A stretch of DNA of 64,000 nt from Amborella trichopoda (taxonomy: Eukaryota; Streptophyta; Magnoliopsida; Amborellales; Amborellaceae), in the NCBI RefSeq assembly GCF_000471905.2, contig NW_006495778.1, positions 707,022-771,021 on the forward strand, given 5' to 3'. Of this stretch, positions 1 through 10,039 are shown in pieces. Position 1 is the stretch's first letter, and every line of letters begins with the position of its first letter. A program made the translations under genes and the position numbers. Under the pieces are notes generated by a model, which was given only the letters and a program-made list of their open reading frames with translations, was not told where the DNA came from and searched no databases.

Positions 1-746
1 CTTCCCTCTTCTTAGTCTGAGTCCCTCACAGAGGTCGTGAACGGCAGTGGCAGTGGCAGTGTCGCACATGCCTCTTCCTTGGTCTCACAGGTCGAGCATG
101 GCGATGGCAGCACCATGCACGAGTCTCCCGCCCCTCCTTCTCGTCTGTCTCTTTCTCTCAGTAAAGTTTGTAGACGGCACTGCCCATCGCCACTCACAGA
201 CATAGCTTTGACGTCTCGATGAAGAACCTAGACGGCGAAGTGTGTTGCCGCCTACAGGAGTCTTCCTCTGCCGCGCATCTAACGTAGATGGTGATACCTA
301 TCGCCGCCCACTAGAGGCACTGACAACACCCATCGCCGTCCATAAGATTCTTCCGTGCATCCAGTGGCTATCGTCGTCCCCTTGCATCCCACGCCTATCG
401 CCGTTCGACCTAGCAATTCTTTGTCAGAAGCTAGCGTCGTTCACAAGGGATGCGTCACCTCCTTGCATTACCCCACCGTGATGTCTATCGATGTCCAGCT
501 TTCCCCTTCTCTTCGTTGTCTCGTGCTTTTCTCTCCACCTCTTTCTCTTCTCACCTGACTAAAGGTGAGCTTAAACTAGCACCGCCACGTCGACCTTAGT
601 TTCGAGTAGTACTACAGACGTGCTGGTCCTCGAACCATGCCCATCTTGCTGCCACTCTGAGTCGGTAACTTCTGGCCGTCATGCTAGTCTTACCCTTCCA
701 TCAAGTTCTCTTCTCCTTTCTACCTTGTGTCTAACCTTGCACTCAC
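1..746. other. Unclassified repeat-like DNA, left edge
   Basis: No open frame here resembles a known protein. The stretch has GC-richer phrases such as GCATGGCGATGGCAGCACCA near 95-115, of the same kind as the CATGCACGG...CCGTGCACG hairpin units at 3576-4263. It is therefore probably the flank of the same repeat. The short frames in all phases look like chance. Confidence 0.4.
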
Positions 747-1058
747 TTGTCTTACAAATTAACCATAGAAGTGTTGTGCAGAAAAACAAGAGGATTACAA
801 GTCAAGGGAGGCGATTCCGAACCAGCTCCAACAGCTGGGAGGGAGGCCTTCTTCGTAATCTAAGAGGGCGTCCACGTGAGTCAGCCCGAGTACGTCCCGA
901 ACCCACCTTAAATGCCTCTCTCATTGGTTGGTGTACCTGTCCTTGCCCTCGAGCAAGGTTTCGAGAGAGCGATCTCAAGTCTCAGGTCTACCAAAGACCT
1001 AAGACACGTGCCATCAGATCACTTAGATCTAGAGGGCGAGATCGAGGCACCTAACCAG
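747..1058 (+). repeat. Segmental repeat, copy A (partner at 5341-5611)
   Basis: From TTGTCTTACAAATTAACCAT onward this stretch aligns with 5341-5611. Shared phrases include GGGAGGCGATT, GGGCG(T/C)CCAC(G/A)TGAG and GATCGAGGCACCTAACCAG. The alignment breaks exactly after CCTAACCAG at 1058, where copy B continues with CTGATTTCTC. The missing continuation is found in inverted orientation ending at 2221. No protein is recognised. Confidence 0.75.
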
Positions 1059-2221
1059 TCACAATACCAGAATCCAAAAATACGAGCATCAAGCAAGATT
1101 CTGATAGCCTGAGTCCATTTACAAAAAGGACTCGAAAGACAGAAGACTCGCCAAGAAGGCAAGACAAGTCTCATGAGGAAGTGCACTATTCTCATGAGGT
1201 TACCAAACACACTCCAAAATGCTAAATACGCCCCAAGAAGGTCAAGTCAGCCAGAACTTGAACCCGTCATGTAACAACATTGCTAGCAAGGGGCAGGGGT
1301 TATACCCACAGCTGGCCACCTTGATAAATTGAGGTACCTTGCCCACCGAGTACAATCTGGTGTGCCACGCAGACGGATGCCAACCAAAGGCCCTTCAACA
1401 AACCACCAACAACAAAAGAAACACACTACAAAATGCTAAAGACACCCCAAGAAGGCCAAAGTCTGCTCGAACTTGGACCTTCTATGTAACAACACTGCTA
1501 GAAGGGGGTAGGGGTTATATACCCACAACAGGTCACCTCGATAAACTGAGGTACCCCGCCCACCGAGTATAATCCGAGTGCACCACACAGACAAACGCCA
1601 ACCAAAGGCCCTTCAGCAGACCATCCACAAACAAACAACACAAAAATCCAGATCAAATGGGAAAAGTGCCCTTCAGCATGGCACTTGACCGCCAGACGGG
1701 CCTGATTCTGACTAACGAGGTCCGTATAAAATCCTCAATTGTCAGAATCACAATTAGTCCCTTGAGGGTGAGGATTTCGACAGGATCCCTCAAAACGTCT
1801 CTTCTCCCCCTAAAGTCTCCACGGATGGACCTGTACATTACATCCAAACGTCTGAGCATCCTAGTTATAGTATTGTGTGGATCTCCTCAGCATTCACGTT
1901 GTCCTGTGGCTAGAAAGAAAAAAGTAATAAAGTCGAAGGAAATTTTTTGAATGTTGTTCTTCTCGCTTCTCTTGAATCACAACATTCGGCGGGGCAAGCT
2001 ATTTGAAGAAATTTTTCAACACGTCGGGTCTTCGATGCGGAATAAAAAAAGAAGCGGGTCAATAAAGCCTTGACATACAGTGGAATTTTTGACAATCTCA
2101 AACTTGCCCCAAAACAAGTCAGAATGTTCTTAAGCACTTCAAAAGGCTATCTGCTAAGTTTTGCTGCAATCTGACATGTCTAAGGAAGTGCAGACAAAAC
2201 AACAACTCTGAAAAAAATCAG
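1059..2221 (-). repeat. Inverted segment relative to the right-hand copy
   Basis: The reverse complement of about 1985-2221 starts CTGATTTTTTTCAGAG and matches 5612-5840, including GTGCTTA(A/G)GAA, TTGTACGTC/CTGTATGTC-AAGGCTTTATTGAC and TTTTTATTC. Flipping 1059-2221 restores the order ...CCTAACCAG + CTGATTT... seen in the right copy. A weak minus frame (1910-2137) crosses it but I cannot assign it to a family. Confidence 0.7.
1203..1636. repeat. Two-unit tandem repeat, period about 216 bp
   Basis: Unit 1 begins near AACACACTCCAAAATGCTAAA (about 1205) and unit 2 near AACACACTACAAAATGCTAAA (about 1421). Both contain CCCCAAGAAGG, ATGTAACAACA(T/C)TGCTAG, GGGGTTATA, ACTGAGGTACC and CCAACCAAAGGCCCTTCA in the same order. 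The block lies wholly inside the inverted segment. Confidence 0.8.
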
Positions 2222-3240
2222 TCTCTAGCACCTTGAAACAGACCCTATAACTAGAGCTTTATTTTTGGTGCATCAAATTGCTGTGGGACCACGACCATTA
2301 GATCTGACACTTTCGAAAACCCCTATGGGTCAAGTTTCGGCTTAATCGGGCACTCCAGGACAAAGTTATAGGTAAAATACCAAAAAAAAGTAGGCTTCAA
2401 ACTATTCCCATGCGCCCTCCTTGCACCAAATCACCATTAAAGGTGGTTTTTTTACAGTCTCAAGAATTGACTTTCGGGGGCCATATCTCACTTGTCTTGG
2501 GTCAGATCATGCTCAAATTTTGTGAGCGTGTTCGTCTAGTCAAGACGAGAGTTTTGATATGTGGTACGCTCCGTGATGATGCTCAAGTGAGGAGAAAAGA
2601 TAGAGAGAAGTTGCTGATCCGTGAAGAAAGTTGCATGAAAATCAGCATCGACACACCTCGCTTGAGCGGCCAAATCACGGCTCTTGTGCATCGGATTGAC
2701 GTTATACCAGTTTCGTGTATGTAAGGTCTAAGGCTATCTCTGGTCCGAACCTCATACATGATGAACGGTCGGATTTCGCACACAAAGCCAATAAAGTGAT
2801 TGTAAATTCTAGCACCCGAATTCCATATTTCGACCATAGCCTAAAAGTTACGAAATCGAGTTGCGTTTGTTGCCATGTGATTGTGACGGCATGCTTAGTG
2901 TGATCCAGCAACTAAATCACAAAGAAACATCAAGGAACGAGCACACTATCGATCTGAAGTTTGCAAGATTCATCCAAATTTCAAGTCACATGATCATGAA
3001 GTTGGTATCAAATCGATCCCCATGTCAAGCCTTACATGAAAACAATAATCTTTTTTATTAATGGACACCAGAGCAACCCCGGATCATTCACGGAAGATCA
3101 CGTATATTCTAGGGCAGCAGCAGGGACTGTTTTGGAATTCCATGTATTGCTAGACATGGGCAAAACAGTCATATTGTACCCATTTTTAGAATTTATTTTA
3201 ATTCAAAATAATTATAATTATCATCAATTGAGATAGTTTT
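2222..3240. other. Unclassified, probable retrotransposon non-coding DNA
   Basis: No frame longer than about 100 codons and no recognisable motif. Base composition and position, directly before a TATA-box/polyA module, suggest LTR or untranslated retroelement sequence. That is inference only. Confidence 0.3.
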
Positions 3241-3440
3241 TGGGCATGTTTGGGCCCAATTCTATAAATACATGCTAAACCTAATTGTAAAAGGCTCTTT
3301 GCTAGATCTTCCCTAGTGCTTCCCTGGATCCCCTCAATTGATCAATAAAGTTCGTGCTTTTGCTTTGAGTTCGTGGGTACGTCTTGGAGAGAAAGGAGAG
3401 AGAAGAAAAGAGTCGACACCCTTCGAGAAGGTAATTTTCT
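3241..3440 (+). promoter_or_regulatory. LTR-like promoter and polyadenylation module
   Basis: A TATA box (TATAAATA, 3263-3270) is followed 74 bp later by AATAAA (3344-3349). It is then followed by the pyrimidine-rich leader that begins the hairpin minisatellite. This compact order is typical of the U3-R boundary of a plant LTR. No matching second LTR or primer-binding site was found nearby, so this may be a solo or truncated LTR. Confidence 0.4.
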
Positions 3441-3575
3441 CTCGCGTCCTCTCGTCTATATCTCTTTCTCTCTCCTCCTCTTGTCTCTATCTTCCTCTTT
3501 CTTTCTTTTTTTTCTCTCTTGATTTATCTCTTTTATTTCTTTTTCTTTTCTCGGCTTCTCGCTCTTCTTCTCTGT

Positions 3576-4263
3576 GAACATGTATGGTTGTGGCAGAGCC
3601 GTGCATGTCATCTTCTTCCTTCTCTTTCTCTAACCCACACGGCTATGGCAGCATTGTGTGTGTCCCATTCTCTCTTTTTCTTCTTCTTCTCTTTCTTCTT
3701 CTTCATGATCTTTCTCTCTGTTTCTCTCTGACTGAATGTGCATGGCACTGTCAGCGCCTTGCACGAACCTCTCTCTCTTTATTTTATTTTCTCTATCTCA
3801 CACATGGTGATGGCTATGCCATGTGCATTTTCTTCTCTCTCTTCTTCTTCTTCTTCTTCCTCTTCTCCTTCTTTCTCTATTCTCTCTCTGCTCTAACTTT
3901 ATCTCTATCTCTCTATCTGAACATGCACGGCAATGGAAATGCCGTGCACGAATCTCTTTCTCTACTTTCTTCTCTTTGCTTTGTCTCTCTCTGTCTAAAC
4001 ATGCAAGGCAATGGCAATGCCATGCACGAATCTCTTTCTCTACTTTCTTCTCTCTGCTCTATCTTTCTCTCTGTCTTTCTGTCTGAACATGTACGGTGAT
4101 GGCAACGTCATGTACCAATCTCTTTCTCTTCTTTCTTCTCTCTACTCTATCCTTCTGTCTGTCTCTCTGTCTGAACATGCACGACGATGGAAACACCGTG
4201 CACGAATCTCTTTTTGTGTTCTTCTCTCTTTGACACACACGGCTGTGGCAGCGCTGTGCGTAC
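3576..4263 (+). repeat. Pyrimidine-rich minisatellite with repeated hairpins
   Basis: At least nine units (about 3576, 3631, 3734, 3800, 3919, 3998, 4085, 4173, 4230) carry an imperfect inverted repeat of the form CATGCACGGCAATGG...TGCCGTGCACG. They are separated by 35-60 bases of CT-rich DNA. The unit at 3919 has perfect 9-bp arms, TGCACGGCA at 3924-3932 and TGCCGTGCA at 3940-3948. Several neighbouring spacers are near identical (TCTCTTTCTCTACTTTCTTC). Open frames across it reflect low complexity and are not genes. Confidence 0.8.
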
Positions 4264-4699
4264 CTCTTTGCTCTTCTCTTTCCTTATTCTTCTTTTCTCT
4301 TTCCTAATCTCTCTCTCTCTTTCCTTCTTTCTTCTCCAACTCTTTCTCAATTTCTCTCCTAACTTTCCTTTAGCCTCTCTTATTTCCTTTATTCTCTTAT
4401 TACTTTCCTTTCCTCTTCCTATTTCCTAAAATCCTCTTTCCTCCTCCCTATCTTCTTGCCTTCACTCTGATTTCTTTTCTGTCTCCCCTCCAGGCATGCA
4501 CGGTGATGCTCATCATTGGGTATGACATTCTCAACCTTCCTTTATCTTTTGAAAATATGAGCAGTGAGCCAGGGTTTAACTGGAGTGGCGGGCCGGGCCT
4601 CTGTCCAAATTTCCCCTTTCTCATGTGGAGCACGGCAATGCTCATCACATCGCATTAAAGTTATTTCTCATTCATGTCTCTCTCATTCCAGCCTCTTTT

Positions 4700-4880
4700 C
4701 TCTATCATGGACGGCGAAAGTCCATCGTCGTCCATGTTCTTTCACTCTCCTCTTTCTCTGTCATGGACGGTGGAAGTCCATCGCCATCCATGTTCTTTCT
4801 CTCTCCTCTTTCTCTATCATGAACGGTGAAAGTCCATCGTCGTTTATGCTTTTCTCTCTCTCTTCTTTCTCTCTTCTCTT
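4700..4880 (+). repeat. 58-bp minisatellite, three units
   Basis: Units start at about 4703, 4761 and 4819 with (A/G)TCATG(G/A)ACGG(C/T)G. Each carries the small palindrome ATGGAC...GTCCAT followed by a CT-rich spacer. It is a separate array from 3576-4263 but has the same design of palindrome plus pyrimidine spacer. Confidence 0.75.
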
Positions 4881-5340
4881 CTCTCTTCTTTTCTCTTCTT
4901 TCTCTCTCTTCTTAGCTCTCTTCTTTCTCTTTCTTCTTCCCCCTCTCTCATTTGACCAAGGGACAAGTTTAGCACGGTCATGGTAGTCTCGTCATCGAGC
5001 AGTATTGCCGCCGTGCCGATCTAAGTTACATTGTCTGTCTTGCTACCATGTCGACTAGCCGTTGTGCCAGGCTGGTCGGTGTTAGTGTTCTGTCATCGAG
5101 TAGTATCGTTGTCATGATAGTCCGTGTTACCGTGCCCGTCTTGCTACCATGTTAGGTCAATCATCACGCCAATCTAGCCACTGTGTTAGGCTAGTCACCT
5201 GGTCAAATGTCTCTTTTTTTTTCTTTCTTCTCTCTTCTTCCTTCTCCCAACCCTCATCTTGTCATTTCTTTGTTTTTCTCCTATGAATGTGCACTCCTGT
5301 GTACATTCACCCAAAGACAAGGTGGGATCCCTTGGCCCAC
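4881..5340. other. Pyrimidine tract and unclassified DNA
   Basis: TTCTCTC-type low complexity to about 4960. It is followed by loosely repeated phrases such as GCTACCATGT(C/T), GTGCCAGGCTGGTC and GTGTTAGGCTAGTC (about 5040-5200). No gene seen. Confidence 0.4.
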
Positions 5341-5840
5341 TTGTCTTGTAAAATTAACCATGTGTGTGTGATTGCAGAAACAGGAAAATATAGGCCTAGG
5401 GAGGCGATTTCGAACCAGTTGTAGGACTGGGGGGGTTTTTTCGTGATCTAAGCGGGCGCCCACATGAGCCAGTCCGAGTAAGTCTCGAACCCACCATAAA
5501 TTCCTCTCTCATCAGTTGGTGAGAGTGATCTCAAAGTCCTGGGTTCCCCCGAAATCCGAGACGCGTGCCACCAGATCATCTAAATTCGAAGGGCGAGATC
5601 GAGGCACCTAACCAGCTGATTTCTCTAAAATTGTTTCTTTGTCTGCGCTGCCTTAGATATGTCGGATTATCACGAAACTTGGCAGGTGGCCTTCTGGAGT
5701 GCTTAGGAAGATTCTAACTCGTTTTAGGGAAATTCTAAGACTGTCAGGAATTCCATTGTACGTCGAGGCTTTATTGACTGGCTTCTCTTTTTATTCTACA
5801 TCGGGGACCCAAGGTACTGAAAAATGTTTTCAAACAGGGT
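5341..5840 (+). repeat. Segmental repeat, copy B, uninterrupted
   Basis: This copy joins what is split on the left: 5341-5611 matches 747-1058, and 5612-5840 matches the reverse complement of 1985-2221. It runs through the junction ACCTAACCAGCTGATTTC without a break, so it shows the ancestral order. Confidence 0.75.
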
Positions 5841-6020
5841 GACCATATTGTGAAGACCCTGGTAATGCCCACCAACACAGCCAGAATAATGGTGTAACTC
5901 TGCTTGCTCCCAAAAGGCATGGGCTAAAGGAATAAGGGAACTTCAAACTGTCTTATGACTGCTTGGAAAAAGGATGGATCCTAACAGCACATAAAGAAAA
6001 ATACAAATCTATTCGGCGGC

Positions 6021-6392
6021 TCAAGACCGCTCTTGATTTCGGACCAGCAACTCCATATCGACCCACTGATCATGTGAAGAGTAGGCAGCCCCCAACAGTT
6101 GCGCACCCGTGATGGAACGATCGTTAGTGGCAGTAGAGGGTTGATACGCATTCTCGACCAAGCTCAAGCCAGAAACCCTGGCAATTTCCTCCAAAGTTGA
6201 CAATGTGTCGCCCGTATGAAGGAAGAAGGTGTTCGTTTGATAGTTGAACCTCTCAGCAAGAGCCTCGAGGAGCAGAAGTTCACATGGCAAGAGGTCATGT
6301 TCAAAGTAACTATCATCGAAACTGAGGCCTTTATCAAAGCTGAGGCCAAAGAGGCCATGAGCTAGAGCCATTGTCGAGCAGAAAGAAACCAA
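6021..6392 (-). pseudogene. Plant mobile domain (transposase-associated) relic
   Basis: A 123-codon minus frame contains TNTFFLHTGDTLSTLEEIAR followed by VSGLSLVENAY. This resembles the plant mobile domain signature (hydrophobic-H/P-x-GE/D-T-x-TLEDVA-xx-LGL) found in MULE-type transposases and in host genes domesticated from them. The frame has no membrane segment or second domain, and continuing frames upstream are short. I read it as a truncated transposon fragment. A one-domain host gene is possible but less likely given the repeat-rich surroundings. Confidence 0.45.
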
Positions 6393-6829
6393 TCATAGAA
6401 TCAGGTCCCGATAATAGGGAAGCCAATGACACACCGAGGAACTTCACCCAATCGAGGGCCTTGCGAGATATGGGAGGGCAAACCTTCAGGAAAATGTCTA
6501 ACCCTAGGAAAAAAAGGGGAAACCTCTTCTTCTCCTCCATTATCCGCCCTCTCAGAAACCTTCCCCTTGCCCTTGGAAACCCTTCCTAGGAGCCATGAAA
6601 GTCTAAGGGTGAGAGCAAGAAAAACCAGTAAGATCAGAGGGAAGATGATGAAAAAGGACGAAGATGAAGATGGGAAGAAGAAATAAGAGATTGAAAGATG
6701 AGAGAAGAATGGGAAGGAAGTAGATTTATGAAACAAATAAGAAATCCGACCCAAAACGCTCCCTACAGCTTTCCACTTCGGCTAACAAAAGATTTAGATA
6801 ACCCTAAAACCTTGCAAAACGATAAATCT

Positions 6830-7270
6830 CAATTTTGGAGGTCGGTGGTCTGGGCGACACCACCAATGTTGCCCACAAAATTTTTTGAGAAAAAGATCCC
6901 TTCTCATCTCATTTTTGAAAAAATAATGATGAATAAATGAAATTAAATGGGCGACGTGCCTAGTTTGCCCAGCTTGTGAGGGTGACACCATGCATGTCGC
7001 CCAAATTCTTTTTGCAAAAGCCTTTTTTTTTTTAACCCCAGCAAAACACTAAATAAAAAAATAAAAAATTAATGGGCAACATGCCTAGTGTCGCCCAAAT
7101 ATTTTTGCAAAAAACCTGTTCTTCAATAATCCCACCACCACAATAAAAATAAATAAAATTGGGTGGGCAACACCAGCCATGTCGCCCAGACATGAGCGAC
7201 ACCTCCAGTGCCGCCCGGGCGACACCACAAGTGTCGTCCAAAAATATTTTGACAAAAATACCCCCACTCA
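6830..7270. repeat. GGCGACA/TGTCGCC palindrome-rich block
   Basis: The heptamer GGCGACA or its complement TGTCGCC, with close variants (GGGCAACA, TGTCGTCC, TGCCGCCC), recurs about ten times. Examples are GGGCGACACCACCAATGTTG, TGTCGCCCAAATATTTTTGC and CATGTCGCCCAGACATGAGC. Spacers often contain CAAAAA(A/T)TTTT. The same motif returns at 8866-9050, suggesting one element with the intervening tandem block inside it. Confidence 0.65.
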
Positions 7271-7490
7271 ATTTTGGGGTCTTTCGGGGATCGATCTTGG
7301 TTTTATCATGTTTTATGACTTCTTTTAAAACATTTTAAATTAATTTTCAAAAATGTTCAAAATGCTCCTCGATGACACGAGCCTAAACTGCCAACCAATT
7401 TTTTAAAATAAAATATAATAAAATAAAGAAAATGCCCCTTGGTGGCACGAGCCTAAACTGCCAACCAAAGTCCAATTCAGAAAAAGAGCA
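7271..7490. repeat. Short direct repeat ATGCCCCT/ATGACACGAGCCTAAACTGCC
   Basis: The phrase (GATGACA/GTGGCA)CGAGCCTAAACTGCCAACCAA occurs at about 7371-7400 and 7441-7468, with A/T-rich DNA between. No gene is visible. Confidence 0.55.
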
Positions 7491-7494
7491 GAGG

Positions 7495-7875
7495 CCGATA
7501 ATGTCTAGCCCCATATGACGTGAAAGGAGGGGTGTATTTCATCTATCCCCGTATGACGTGAAAGGTCGGGTGTATCCAGTTCAACTTCAAACTCGTGCGA
7601 CATAAAAGAGCCAAGGTAGGTAACGTCTAGCCCTGTATGACATGAAAGGTCAGGTGTATTCCGTCTATCCCGGTATGACGTAAAAGGTTAGGTGTATCCA
7701 GTTCAACGTCAAACACATACCACGTAAAAGAGCCGAGGCAGGTAACGTCTAGCCCCATATGACGTGCAAGGTCAGGTGTATTCCGTTTATCCTCGTATGA
7801 CGTAAAAGGGTCGGGTGTATTCCGTCTATCCCCTTATGACGTAAAAGGGTCAGGTGTATGGTCCATCGCTGCATG
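7495..7875 (+). repeat. Tandem array, about 120-bp higher-order unit
   Basis: GTCTAGCCC(C/T)(A/G)TATGAC(G/A)TG begins units at about 7503, 7628 and 7747. Within each unit a second half, ATCCC(C/G)GTATGACGT(G/A)AAAGG with (T)CGGGTGTAT, occurs near 7541, 7665, 7789 and 7828. The array ends in simple 39-bp repeats. No coding frame fits. Confidence 0.8.
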
Positions 7876-8865
7876 ACCCCAAACTACAAAGAGGGCTCTA
7901 TGGTTGCAGGAGTTAAAACTGCTAACCAACCCTGTTTTTCGAAATATCTTTCTCTTTTCAAAATTTTCACTATGTGTCTTGTGTTTTTAAAAACTTTAAT
8001 TTCTTTGTTAAAATCGTAACCTGTCCTTGCTCCAAGTTTTATTCTCCCCTACTTTCAAAACTTCTAAAACGACTTTTAAAATGAAGGAGATTGGACACCT
8101 GTATATAATGATTATCGCGTTGCCGCGATTACCACGTTGCTGCCTCATCTCTCTCTTTGGAATCGATCAGACAAGTTTCTTCCTATATAAAGCCTTTTCC
8201 TATAGACAGCCTTAGAAAACCCTAAGGAAATCAAAGAAGATGTGAGGGTTAAAAATTTCAAACTGTGAAACCCCTGAAGTTAAGTGGTATGGTAAGAAAA
8301 TCCAACTAGAGTTTCAAACTTGTGTAACTCATTGACATCTCGCACCGAAAACCCTAGGAGGAAAAATGCCCTAAGTGGGTGAGCTCGGTGAGCGCAATGA
8401 CTTGGAGGAATTAGTTTGTGTGCCATCTGACCATGTGGAAGAAATTTAAAATGTCTCACATTATCTTTGACGTTCACCTACCCCTCGAAGGATAAGGAAC
8501 GCCAAAGAGTGTCTACTTCTTTGCTACTCATCTGTCCCTCGAAGGACAGGGAGTGCCAAAGAGGGGCAACTATAGATACCTCATTTTAAATCTGGCAAAT
8601 TCTATGGTTCCATGAACTTTTAGGACCACAATATCTTAGTAAACCCAAATCCATAGCTCACACAACCTACACTATGACCCAGAACTAGTTTCCTGCTTAG
8701 AACCCGCAGAATGTTTTGACCTAGAGTCTTGCAAACATCCCGTTTTACTAAACAAATCATTAAAAATAGTAAAAAAATCCTTTTTGACCGAAATTTTCTC
8801 TGAGAGCTTCACAAGAGGTTGAAGAACACACCTGAAGTAAAAAATCAGTTTGGACAACTTTTGGT
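7876..8865. other. Unclassified DNA
   Basis: Mixed AT-rich sequence with short frames only. A small repeat CC(T/C)CGAAGGA(T/C)A(A/G)GGA(A/G)(C/T)GCCAAAGAG occurs at about 8482-8508 and 8534-8561. No recognisable protein. Confidence 0.4.
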
Positions 8866-9050
8866 TTGGGCTTGGGTGACACTGTCAGTGGCGCTCAACC
8901 TCTTTTTGGCCCAAAGTGAACTTTTCCTTCCCTTGTTGATTTTCTTACCATTTTTTATGATTTTTACCACATTTATTTGGGTGACACTAGGCATGTCACC
9001 CATTCGACACCACCAGTGTCGCCCTGATTCGTACCCCCAAAATTAGCATT
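8866..9050. repeat. Second GGCGACA/TGTCGCC block
   Basis: GGGTGACACTGTCAGTGGCG, GGGTGACACTAGGCATGTCA and CGACACCACCAGTGTCGCCC occur here. They match the motif grammar of 6830-7270. Confidence 0.6.
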
Positions 9051-9370
9051 TTTGGTTGGGGATCTATTGGTTAGGGAAAGATATCCTTTCTAACAGATCC
9101 ATGGCCCTTATAAAATCTCCTTTTCGTGGCCATTTGAGGGGAGGAGGATTGAAACCCTAAAAACGGATTGAAACCCTAGAGAGACCACTGCTTAAGAAAA
9201 GAGTTAGCTGAGAAAACCCAACCATCTATTCATTTCTGGGCAAATCAGGCCTCAGATCTGAATTCGATTTGTCTCACTTTCTCTAGCACATTTTTTTCAT
9301 CAGTTTAAGGTGTCAAGATCGGAGATATCTTCGTCGGAAGATCAGTCATATTTTCATCGTAAACACTTAT

Positions 9371-9995
9371 TCATGAAGAGAAGGGGTTTCCCATGGGTGT
9401 GGTATGAGAGAAAATGCTAGCCTTTTGTAAAGAGAGAAAGGGCCTTGGCCTTACAAAAAAGTCGCCCAAGTGTAGAGAGAGAAAGGGCATTAGCTTTACA
9501 AAAACACCGCCCAGGGCCACCTTGGATGGGGCTTGAGCTTCTCTAGTTTTTTGCAACCTAAGCTTCTCCTTATCATGAAGAGAAGGGGCTTCCCATGCGT
9601 GTCGTATGAGAGAAAAGACTTTCCTTTTATAGAGAGAGAAAGGGCCTTGGCTTTACAAAGATGTTGCCTAGGGCTGCCATGGATGGGGCTTGAGCTTCTT
9701 TGGTTTTTTACAACCCGAGCCCATGGGTGTGGTATGAGAGAAAAGGCTCACCTTTTGTAGAGAGAGAAAGGGGCTTGGCCTTACAAAGACGCCGCCTAAG
9801 GCTGCCATAGATGGGGCTTGAGCTTCTCAGGTTGTTTGCAACCCGAGCTTTTCCTTATTCATGAAGAGAAGGGTCTTCCTATGGGTGTGGTTTGAGAAAA
9901 AAGGCTCGCCTTTTTGTAGATAGAGAAAAGGTTTTGGCTTTACAAAGACACCGCCTAGGGCTGCCTTGGATGGGGCTTGAGCTTCTCTGGTTTTT
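9371..9995 (+). repeat. Tandem repeat, four variable units
   Basis: TCATGAAGAGAAGGG begins units at 9371, 9573 and 9859, and a fourth unit lacking that start runs from about 9700. All share CCATG(G/C)GTGTGGTATGAGAG, AGAGAGAAAGGGCCTTGGC, TTACAAAGA and GGATGGGGCTTGAGCTTCT. Spacing varies between about 130 and 200 bp because units carry internal deletions. Confidence 0.8.
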
Positions 9996-10039
9996 TTAGA
10001 AAGAGAAAATAAAAACGGTCTGTTTATTCAGAGAGATTT

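Noticed and set aside
3338..4429. Long Ser/Leu/Phe-rich open frames that look like membrane proteins
   Set aside because: They arise from CT-rich low-complexity DNA, occur in several phases at once and have no conserved motif.
6830..9050. Endogenous pararetrovirus or other viral remnant
   Set aside because: No coat, movement or reverse transcriptase motif is present; only non-coding repeats.
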